This document shows, one piece after another, positions 6,288 to 11,497 of a stretch of 11,497 nt of DNA. Source of the stretch: SIG440 sp045592585. GTDB taxonomy: Bacteria; Bacillota; Clostridia; Monoglobales; Monoglobaceae. The stretch's first letter is position 1, and every line of letters starts with the position of its first letter. The notes under the pieces were generated by a model, which did not search any database, was not told the DNA's origin, and saw only the letters and a program-made list of their open reading frames with translations. The translations under genes were made by a program, and so were the position numbers. The DNA is taken from contig JAZNVB010000042.1 of NCBI GenBank assembly GCA_045592585.1, positions 1 to 11,497 on the forward strand, read 5' to 3'.

Positions 6288-6947
6288 ATGGAATTTGAAG
6301 GCGTTAAATATGTAGTTTCAAAACCGGCTGATTTCAACAGCGAGTTGGAATATCCAACAGTTATATTTATGCACGGAGCAGGAACACGGGGCGACAATCC
6401 GGACAGAGTTTCGCGCAATCCCTTTTTTGCAGAAAACAATGTTTTGCTCAAAAAGGCAATCGTATATGCTCCCTTGTGCGACGAGGATTCCTGGTTTGAT
6501 ATGTTTGAAAGGATTCGCAGATTTGCACGTTTTGTCTATGAACAAAAGAACACCGACAAATTGAGGTTATATTTAGTTGGTGCAAGTATGGGCGGCTATG
6601 CGGTGTGGCAGATGCTGAGGTCTGACCCGTGGCTTTATGCAGGGGCTATACCAATCTGCGGCGGCGGAATGTATTGGAATGGTGAACGACTGAAAGATAT
6701 AAGCATATGGGCATTCCACGGAAGAAAAGACCCTGTTGTGCTGTGTGAAGAGAGCATTAAAATGGTAGAGTGCGTAAACAAAGCAGGCGGCAACGCAAAG
6801 CTAACCATCCTTGACGAATACCAGCACAGTGTTTGGACCTATGTTTATAATAACCCCGAACCATTTGAGTGGCTGCTGAACTGCAAAAAAGAACTGTCAG
6901 AAAGTAAGGGACAGTCGGGCTTTGATTCGTCAGAACTGTATGGGTAA
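6288..6947 (+). CDS. Alpha/beta-hydrolase, predicted esterase
   Basis: A 219-residue cytoplasmic serine hydrolase of the dienelactone hydrolase/phospholipase-carboxylesterase type. The triad is visible: nucleophile S100 in GASMGG, D148 in HGRKDPVV and H180 in EYQHSVW. The oxyanion-hole motif is MHGAGTRG (28-35). The start is ATG 6288, because AGGGGG (6274-6279) lies 8 bases before it; an in-frame GTG at 6279 falls on that ribosome binding site. The gene starts 12 bases after the first SIS gene, and the kinase ATG follows 13 bases after its stop. Probable role: removal of an acyl ester or opening of a lactone on the operon's sugar substrate. A sugar lactone would fit an adjacent Gfo/Idh dehydrogenase, but this is inference. 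Confidence 0.85.
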   Translation: MEFEGVKYVVSKPADFNSELEYPTVIFMHGAGTRGDNPDRVSRNPFFAENNVLLKKAIVYAPLCDEDSWFDMFERIRRFARFVYEQKNTDKLRLYLVGASMGGYAVWQMLRSDPWLYAGAIPICGGGMYWNGERLKDISIWAFHGRKDPVVLCEESIKMVECVNKAGGNAKLTILDEYQHSVWTYVYNNPEPFEWLLNCKKELSESKGQSGFDSSELYG

Positions 6948-6960
6948 GGAGGCACAGAAA

Positions 6961-7806
6961 ATGCCAAAAATTTCTGTTATCGGTATATGCGGAAATTCCG
7001 TCTTTATGTACGCAGACCACTTTCACCAAAAGGGCGAAACTCTGGTTGCCGACTCTATCTTTGAGGAAATCGGCGGCAAGGGTATCAATCAGGCGGTTGC
7101 CGCAAAGAGGATGGGTGCAGAGGTGACCTTCCTTTGTGCAATCGGTGATGATGAAAATGGCAGAAAATCAATTCAGGCGGCAAAGGAAGAGGGCATAAAT
7201 GCCTTCTTTAAAATCAAACACGGCAAGGCGACACCTCTTGCCTTTATCCTAACCGATAAAAATGGCGAAAACCGCGTGACTGTGCACAAAAGTGCAGAGC
7301 TTGATGCGGATGATGTATGTTCCTTTGAAAATGAAATCGCAAAAAGTGATGTACTTTTGCTGCAGAACGAAGTTCCGACAGAGGTTAATGAAAAAGCTGT
7401 TGAAATTGCAGAAAAGCATGGCGTAAAAGTAATTTTAAATCCTGCACCAATCAGGGAGATTTCTGGCAGAATTGCAGAAAAGGTTTTTGCAGTAACTCCC
7501 AATCAGCAGGAGATGCAGGCGATTGATATAAGTCGCTTTAAAAACTGCGTTACAACTCTCGGAGATGCCGGTTGCCTGATAAACGGCAAGACTGCTGTTC
7601 CTTCAATCGAGGTTAAGGCGGTTGATACCACAGGCGCAGGAGATACCTTCAATGGCACTTTGGCAGTTTGTATTGCCGAGGGAATGTCGCTTGAAGATGC
7701 AGCAAAATACGCAGTTGCGGCATCTGGAATAAGTGTAAGTAAAAAATATGTTTTAAATTCAATACCTTATCGAAATGAGGTGGAAAGGAGATTAAATGAT
7801 GAATGA
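6961..7806 (+). CDS. Ribokinase-like PfkB-family carbohydrate kinase
   Basis: ATP-dependent kinase that phosphorylates a sugar or sugar derivative in the cytoplasm. The 281-residue protein shows the ribokinase-type signature GGKGINQAVAA (38-48), NPAP, TPNQQEM and the C-terminal anion-hole/catalytic motif D222-TTGAG-D228, where D228 is the general base. The N-terminal N-x-D that contacts sugar hydroxyls in ribokinase is not in its usual place: the segment reads GICGNSVFMYADHFHQKGETL in two parts (8-18 and 19-28). The substrate is therefore probably not ribose. Start ATG 6961 is preceded by AAGGAGG; a frame extending to 6922 would overlap the esterase. The 3' end overlaps the second SIS gene by up to 11 bases, so the two are translationally coupled, which suggests the kinase product feeds the SIS isomerase. 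Confidence 0.92.
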   Translation: MPKISVIGICGNSVFMYADHFHQKGETLVADSIFEEIGGKGINQAVAAKRMGAEVTFLCAIGDDENGRKSIQAAKEEGINAFFKIKHGKATPLAFILTDKNGENRVTVHKSAELDADDVCSFENEIAKSDVLLLQNEVPTEVNEKAVEIAEKHGVKVILNPAPIREISGRIAEKVFAVTPNQQEMQAIDISRFKNCVTTLGDAGCLINGKTAVPSIEVKAVDTTGAGDTFNGTLAVCIAEGMSLEDAAKYAVAASGISVSKKYVLNSIPYRNEVERRLNDE

Positions 7807-8548
7807 TTTTGGTTATTTTGAAAGCTTAATGGAAAATTTCAAAAAGATTAATGAAACTCAGGGCGAAAACATTAAAAAAGCGGCGGCACTTATGTGCGAC
7901 GCAATCGCAAACGACCGCCTTATCAACGTTTACGGCGGCGGTGGACATACAACTCTTTGTATGGGCGAGATGTTCTTCCGTGCAGGTGGACTTTCCTGCA
8001 TTAACCCTATTATGGAAACAGGTCTTTCGGTGTTCAATCAGGCGCTTAAATACTTAGAGCTTGAAAGAACTGTAAATTACGGCAGCGCAATTATGAAGTA
8101 TTATGACCTTAAAAAAGACGATTTGCTGATAATTTTCCATAACATCGGTATCAACCCTGCAACAATTGATGCGGCAATGGAGGCAAAGAAAAACGGCGTT
8201 AAGATTATTGCGGTATCAAGTGCGGCTTGGCAGGAGGAAATGCCCGAGGACCACTTTATCCGCCATCCAAACAAGACAAATCTGTTTGACTATGCGGATG
8301 TTTGCATCGAGGACTTTAACCCCGTTGGCGATGCTGTGGTAAATGTTCCCGGTCTTGATACACCTATTGCACCGGTATCAAACATTATTGACTTTTACAT
8401 TGCACACCTGCTTGAAATTGAGTGCGTTAAGCAATGTATCGACAAGGGTATAACACCACCTGTATGGTCAAGTGCAAATACCCCCGGCGGCGACGAAAAG
8501 AATGCCGCATACCTTGAAAAATATAAGCCAAGGATTAAAATGCTTTAA
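7796..8548 (+). CDS. SIS-domain sugar isomerase paralogue with altered phosphate loop
   Basis: A 250-residue UPF0309-like SIS protein, similar in order to the one at 5553-6275: an N-terminal helix with N-E-T-Q, FFRAGGL, a long second half and a PPVWSSAN...Y-K-P-R-I ending. The key loops differ. The first loop is GGGGHTT (47-53) instead of GCGHSH, and the serine-rich loop is replaced by F114-H-N-I-G-I-N120, so no S-x-S-G remains. It may bind an unphosphorylated or differently charged sugar, act by metal or histidine chemistry, or be the non-catalytic half of a heteromer with the canonical copy. Two adjacent ATGs (7796 and 7799) are possible starts; AGGAG at 7786-7790 gives spacings of 5 and 8 bases, so 7799 is slightly better. 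It overlaps the kinase gene. Confidence 0.85.
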   Translation: MMNDFGYFESLMENFKKINETQGENIKKAAALMCDAIANDRLINVYGGGGHTTLCMGEMFFRAGGLSCINPIMETGLSVFNQALKYLELERTVNYGSAIMKYYDLKKDDLLIIFHNIGINPATIDAAMEAKKNGVKIIAVSSAAWQEEMPEDHFIRHPNKTNLFDYADVCIEDFNPVGDAVVNVPGLDTPIAPVSNIIDFYIAHLLEIECVKQCIDKGITPPVWSSANTPGGDEKNAAYLEKYKPRIKML

Positions 8549-8560
8549 GGAGGAATTAAA

Positions 8561-9253
8561 ATGAAAATATTACAGGAAAAACTTGATTTTCTTCTTGAAA
8601 AATATTCTGTGGATGCATCGGCTGTTTTAAAGGACAGCAAAACAGTTGTGGTTGACGGCAAGGAAATCCCTCTGCTTTCTCACAGAAACGAAAGAAGATT
8701 TGTTGAACTTAAAAATATTGTAAATAATGGTACACTTGTGGGCATCAGCGTTATGCGTGTTGCAAGAATTATTGAAAAGGGCAGCGATTTGTTCTGCGCA
8801 CTCAAAAGGGAACTGGATTTGTGTCAATGGATATTGCAGAGAAAGATTAAATCTGTTACCGCAATGCAAAACGACAATGTGTTAAATGTTATTGCCACAA
8901 CTGAGGACGGCGTTGTGTGCACTATTGAGATTTCTGCAACCCTTAAAGCGGGCGAGAAAGCAATCGACAAGCACGAAATTATTTCACAGCGGGGTATTGC
9001 CTGCGATGTAGTAGTTGATGCTCAGCTTAAGCAGGATTCAATCTATGTATTCGGCGGCGAAAACAAAAAGTACACAGATGTTGACTTTGAGCTTTATGGC
9101 CTTTCAATCGAGGATATTGCGATTGTAAGATGTGCATTTTCTGTTGCACAGAACAAGAACTATGACGAAATTTTATTTGATTGTAACGAGATTGACCTTC
9201 TTGCAAAAATGGCTGAAAAATCTGTTGCAACAGAAGAAAGGGTGGTAAGATAA
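8561..9253 (+). CDS. Unrecognised 230-aa protein, possibly a Rossmann-less Gfo/Idh/MocA-like partner
   Basis: I do not recognise a named family. The 230-residue soluble protein has a mixed helix/strand N-terminal third (about 1-90). A strand-rich middle follows (about 98-170), with a D-N-V-L-N-V-I-A-T-T-E-D-G-type hairpin, then a HEIISQRGIACD turn and an IYVFGGEN strand. Helical segments after YGLS end the protein. The middle is reminiscent of the C-terminal beta-sheet domain of Gfo/Idh/MocA oxidoreductases (a sheet that reads out an 'h-E-h-x-G-x-x-G' turn), but there is no nucleotide-binding domain. AAGGAGG precedes the ATG, and its TAA overlaps the next ATG (TAATG). That junction couples it to the full-length oxidoreductase, so a subunit or accessory role is plausible. 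Confidence is high that the gene is real and low for the function. Confidence 0.8.
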   Translation: MKILQEKLDFLLEKYSVDASAVLKDSKTVVVDGKEIPLLSHRNERRFVELKNIVNNGTLVGISVMRVARIIEKGSDLFCALKRELDLCQWILQRKIKSVTAMQNDNVLNVIATTEDGVVCTIEISATLKAGEKAIDKHEIISQRGIACDVVVDAQLKQDSIYVFGGENKKYTDVDFELYGLSIEDIAIVRCAFSVAQNKNYDEILFDCNEIDLLAKMAEKSVATEERVVR

Positions 9254-10329
9254 TGAAACCTTTAAAAATTGCTATGATGAGTATGACCCACGGCCATACA
9301 AGAAAATATTATCAGGTTTTAAAAGAAAATCCCAAGCTTGACTGGGTTGCAGTGTCTACTGCTAATGATGATGTTAAAAAGATATTCTTAAACAGCGTTG
9401 AGGGTATTCCCTGCTATGACAGCGAAATCCAGATGCTTGACGAGCATCCCGAAATCGAGGCTGTTGTTCTTGCCAGCGAAAACAGCGACCATCTTCGTCA
9501 GATGAAGCTTTGTGCTGAGAGGGGCATACATATCCTTTCTATGAAAATTCCTACCTTTGATATGGAAGAATATGACGAAATGATAAAGATTGTTGATGAA
9601 AATAACCTTGTTTGTCAGATAGAGCTTGAAATGCATTATAACCCCGTTATTGCAAGAATGAAAGAGCTTGTAAAAAATAACGAAATCGGTAAAATCAAGT
9701 CCTTCAATGCAACCAACATCACACTTTCACCGGTTTGGGCATTCCCCTGGCAGGGTGTTCCCGAAAAGAGCTACGGCAAGCGCGTATCAATCAAGGAAGG
9801 CGACAGCCGTTTCCGTGGCGGTGCTCTTTGCGACCATCCCCACATCTTTGATATGATAAGACATATGACAGGCAGCGACTTTGACAGTATCTATGCCGAG
9901 GTTGCTCCCAACATCCGTCCCGATATTGAAGAAGAGGATATGCTCTCTGTTATTGGTCGAATGAAGGACGGAACAATCTTCTCACTTGACCCATCCTGGT
10001 CAAAAATGGAAGAAAGACTTCCTGTTCCCGGTCCCGGATGGGAGGTATTCCCCAAGAGAATGGAGGTAAATATCACTCTCAACGGCGAAAAGGGAACCGT
10101 TATGGCAGACTGCTTTGGCCCCAATGTTTACCACAATGGCTGCCCCAATGACCGCTACACTGTTCAGTATACATACTTTGATGAGTGGGTTGGTCTTATC
10201 GACGAGTTTGTTGACAATATAAGAAACAACAAAACTCCTCTTATCAACCTTAAGTGGCACAAAAAGACCATTGAAGCTATGAATGCTGTATACGAAAGTA
10301 TCACAACAGGCAAGGTTGTAAAGTTCTAG
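9253..10329 (+). CDS. Gfo/Idh/MocA-family oxidoreductase
   Basis: A 358-residue NAD(P)-dependent sugar oxidoreductase of the Gfo/Idh/MocA family, expected to oxidise or reduce a hydroxyl of a sugar, inositol or glycoside. The N-terminal Rossmann domain covers about 1-120 and the C-terminal alpha/beta domain the rest. The usual GxGxxG loop is replaced by MMSMTHGHTRKYY (8-20), a His-rich variant. The E-K-P motif reads S-M-K98-I-P, keeping the catalytic lysine. GGALCD194HPH197IFD200 provides the family's active-site Asp/His pattern. It is the last gene of the operon, overlapping its neighbour as TAATG, with an intrinsic terminator directly downstream. A 3-keto-glycoside route of the kind known for other Gfo/Idh enzymes acting with glycosidase-like lyases is possible but not shown. 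Confidence 0.92.
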   Translation: MKPLKIAMMSMTHGHTRKYYQVLKENPKLDWVAVSTANDDVKKIFLNSVEGIPCYDSEIQMLDEHPEIEAVVLASENSDHLRQMKLCAERGIHILSMKIPTFDMEEYDEMIKIVDENNLVCQIELEMHYNPVIARMKELVKNNEIGKIKSFNATNITLSPVWAFPWQGVPEKSYGKRVSIKEGDSRFRGGALCDHPHIFDMIRHMTGSDFDSIYAEVAPNIRPDIEEEDMLSVIGRMKDGTIFSLDPSWSKMEERLPVPGPGWEVFPKRMEVNITLNGEKGTVMADCFGPNVYHNGCPNDRYTVQYTYFDEWVGLIDEFVDNIRNNKTPLINLKWHKKTIEAMNAVYESITTGKVVKF

Positions 10330-10348
10330 GATTAAAGGAAAAATTGAA

Positions 10349-10380
10349 AACAGCGACTTAGAAATAAGCCGCTGTTTTTT
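10349..10380. terminator. Intrinsic terminator between convergent sugar operon and fic
   Basis: AACAGCG (10349-10355) pairs with CGCTGTT (10370-10376). After one A-C mismatch the stem continues as CTTA/TAAG around a GAAA loop, followed by a run of T to 10380. It ends the seven-gene operon. On the minus strand the same stem is followed by TTTTC and a weak T-rich tail, so it may also stop fic transcripts. Confidence 0.85.
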
Positions 10381-10396
10381 GCGTAGTAGAGGTTGT

Positions 10397-11002
10397 TTAC
10401 AGTTCTTCGGTTTTAAATGCAGAATAGCCTTCGTAATGGTAGCTGTTGTCTATGCCTTTCATATAAAGCTCACGGTCGTTGATTTTATCTGTTAACGCAT
10501 TTTTCAGAATATGTTTTATCTCTATATCTTTAATCGGGCTACGTTCCATAGCCAGAAGATAGTCTTCCTTTGAAACCTTGCTCCAGTCAACCACTTTGCC
10601 AAGCTGTGATTTCAGTATAAGGTCAAGCCAAATGCGTGTTGCTCTGCCATTGCCCTCTCTGAATGGGTGAGCAATGTTCATTTCGACATATTTCTCAATA
10701 ATCTCGTCAAAGGTTGATTGTGGCATATTGCTGACATTTTTCAATGCGGAATCAAGGTACATAACAGGGGCAAATCTAAAACCGCTTTTCGCAATGTTAA
10801 CATCCCTGACTTCACCTGCAAAATTGTATATCTCATCGAACAGATACTTATGGATAAACGCAAGCGAAGAGAATGTACCTGCATCCAATCCGTCAAGCAA
10901 GCTTTTGTCATAAAGCTCCATAGCCTTTTTTTTGCTGATTTTTTCCTCTTTGCGTGCAAGTTCTGCCGAATCGGTTATTCCAAGTTTATTTTCAAGTGCC
11001 AT
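10397..11002 (-). CDS. fic: Class III Fic AMP-transferase (self-inhibited)
   Basis: A 201-residue Fic-domain enzyme that transfers AMP from ATP to target hydroxyl groups. The catalytic motif is H112-PFREGNGR-120, with H112 as base; the flap region is GFRFAP (74-79). The C-terminal tail contains S187-YHY-E191-G192, matching the class III inhibitory motif [S/T]xxxE[G/N]. The spacing to the catalytic histidine is the same as in Neisseria meningitidis Fic (H107, S182, Y183, E186), so Y188 is the likely automodified tyrosine that relieves inhibition there. No separate FicA-type antitoxin gene is present, as expected for class III. DNA gyrase and topoisomerase IV are known targets of such enzymes; the target here is inferred. 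ATG 11002 follows GGAGG by 6 bases and an own promoter. Confidence 0.94.
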   Translation of the reverse strand: MALENKLGITDSAELARKEEKISKKKAMELYDKSLLDGLDAGTFSSLAFIHKYLFDEIYNFAGEVRDVNIAKSGFRFAPVMYLDSALKNVSNMPQSTFDEIIEKYVEMNIAHPFREGNGRATRIWLDLILKSQLGKVVDWSKVSKEDYLLAMERSPIKDIEIKHILKNALTDKINDRELYMKGIDNSYHYEGYSAFKTEEL

Positions 11003-11052
11003 TACAAACCTCCATTACTGCTTAGTTTCTGTAATGATATTTAACTATATTT

Positions 11053-11081
11053 ATTATACCACAAAATCTGCGAAATGTAAA
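11053..11081 (-). promoter_or_regulatory. Promoter of fic
   Basis: On the minus strand TTTACA (11076-11081), a 17-bp spacer and TATAAT (11053-11058) preceded by TGG make an extended -10 promoter. The leader to the fic ATG is about 45 bases and contains GGAGG at 11009-11013. Confidence 0.75.
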
Positions 11082-11110
11082 GAAATGAGTATGAATTGCG
11101 TATTTCATTG

Positions 11111-11142
11111 AAAAAAGACTATTCTTTCGAATAGTCTTTTTT
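11111..11142. terminator. Terminator of tRNA-Ala, symmetrical
   Basis: GACTATTC (11117-11124) pairs with GAATAGTC (11129-11136) around a short loop, reading GAAA on the minus strand, with six A on the left and six T on the right. It starts one base after the CCA end of tRNA-Ala and works for minus-strand transcription. It separates the tRNA from the fic promoter. Confidence 0.88.
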
Positions 11143-11143
11143 C

Positions 11144-11219
11144 TGGTGGAGATGAGGAGAGTCGAACTCCTGACCCCCTGCTTGCAAGGCAGGTGCTCTC
11201 CCAACTGAGCTACACCCCC
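11144..11219 (-). tRNA. tRNA-Ala (anticodon UGC)
   Basis: The minus strand folds into a complete 76-nt cloverleaf with encoded CCA. The acceptor stem is GGGGGTG/CATCTCC with A73; the D stem is GCTC/GAGC; the anticodon stem CCTGC/GCAGG holds the loop CTTGCAA, anticodon TGC; the T arm is AGGAG-TTCGACT-CTCCT. The acceptor stem has the G3-U70 wobble pair that alanyl-tRNA synthetase recognises, confirming the identity. It has its own promoter and terminator and no companion tRNA or rRNA in the window. Confidence 0.98.
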
Positions 11220-11249
11220 ACGGCTTGAGTTGTTTTCACAACAGAAAAT

Positions 11250-11278
11250 ATTTTACCATAAAAATATAAATTTGTAAA
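11250..11278 (-). promoter_or_regulatory. Promoter of tRNA-Ala
   Basis: On the minus strand TTTACA (11273-11278), a 17-bp spacer and TAAAAT (11250-11255), preceded by TGG as an extended -10. The tRNA begins 30 bases downstream of the -10 box, so a short 5' leader would be removed by RNase P. Confidence 0.7.
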
Positions 11279-11321
11279 GGGGTAAAGTGAAAATTTTTTA
11301 GAATTTTTCCAAAAGTTCAAT

Positions 11322-11464
11322 GAATGCCGCCAAGTCAGGCTCGGTTTTGTTGGCGCAGCCGTCCCTGCGGTGCGAACGCACCCGACTGGCATTCGACATT
11401 TTTCGCCCCCGTTTTTTTCTATATTTTTTTTTAGTACGTCGGATTACGGATTTTATCCGTAATC
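11322..11464. other. Non-coding stretch with several inverted repeats
   Basis: The last 219 bases of the window contain no convincing gene. GAATGCC (11322-11328) pairs with GGCATTC (11388-11394), extended by AGTC/GACT around a 4-base bulge. Inside lie GGTGCG/CGCACC (11369-11382) and a competing CGCA/TGCG hairpin (11354-11369). Further right, GATTACGGAT (11442-11451) and ATCCGTAATC (11455-11464) form a perfect 10-bp stem with a TTT loop and no clear T run. The segment may be an intergenic repeat or the leader or trailer of a gene outside the window. Confidence 0.4.
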
Positions 11465-11497
11465 TATTAAATGTTGTCCGAAATGTCCGTTTTTTGG

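Noticed and set aside
6922..6960. Earlier kinase start inside the esterase gene
   Set aside because: ATG 6961 has AAGGAGG at proper spacing and begins the conserved strand; the extra 13 residues are the esterase 3' end read in another frame.
8561..10329. C-glycoside cleavage (Dgp/Cgd) system
   Set aside because: A Gfo/Idh enzyme with a small partner recalls those systems, but no xylose-isomerase-like DgpC-type protein is present and the 230-aa protein does not look like the known small DgpB-type subunit. It is only an analogy.
11022..11392. Two minus-strand 60-codon open frames
   Set aside because: They overlap the tRNA-Ala gene, its promoter or the terminator, so they are chance frames in RNA-gene and control sequence.
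1..11497. CRISPR array, riboswitch, phage or insertion sequence
   Set aside because: No regularly spaced repeats, no recognisable riboswitch core and no transposase, integrase or phage gene were found on either strand.

Overview
The window looks like chromosome of a strictly anaerobic, low-to-mid GC Clostridia-type Firmicute, probably a gut commensal. The reasons are strong AGGAGG-type ribosome binding sites, sigma-A style promoters with 16-17 bp spacers, a rubrerythrin, a CCA-encoding tRNA-Ala, and UPF0309-type sugar isomerases. Genus cannot be decided from the sequence alone. No phage, transposase, CRISPR or plasmid gene is visible.

Layout. (a) 1-530 is non-coding: a possible last-codon remnant of an upstream gene, a strong hairpin terminator (92-125), then a compact element (152-426) that folds as a three-way junction, followed by two more hairpins. 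(b) 531-4370, minus strand: an AraC-family regulator, an M20 metallopeptidase and a NAT_N/GNAT_C-type acyltransferase form a tight operon (gaps of 16 and 1 nt). Rubrerythrin follows with its own promoter and a palindromic operator candidate. (c) 4371-4522 is the divergent control region. Two near-consensus promoters point outward and a 12-bp direct repeat with 21-bp period sits between them, as expected for an AraC-family operator. (d) 4523-10329, plus strand: seven genes in one operon closed by a terminator at 10349-10380. In order they encode a glycoside-hydrolase-like TIM-barrel protein (carrying one frameshift), a SIS-domain sugar isomerase, an alpha/beta-hydrolase, a ribokinase-like PfkB kinase, a second and diverged SIS paralogue, an unrecognised 230-aa protein that may be a Rossmann-less Gfo/Idh/MocA-like partner, and a Gfo/Idh/MocA oxidoreductase. 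(e) 10397-11219, minus strand: a class III (self-inhibited) Fic AMP-transferase and tRNA-Ala(UGC), each with its own promoter. (f) 11220-11497 is non-coding with several hairpins.

How it fits together. The plus-strand operon reads as cytoplasmic catabolism of an unidentified glycoside or decorated sugar: ester removal (hydrolase), oxidation or epimerisation at a sugar carbon (Gfo/Idh), glycosidic or C-C bond chemistry (TIM barrel), phosphorylation (PfkB) and phosphosugar isomerisation (SIS pair). The divergent AraC regulator probably controls it. No transporter lies in the window and the substrate is unknown. The frameshift in the first gene means the pathway may be broken in this strain, or the sequence may contain a one-base error. 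The gene set, the paired SIS paralogues and the small protein before the oxidoreductase are the best candidates here for an undescribed system.
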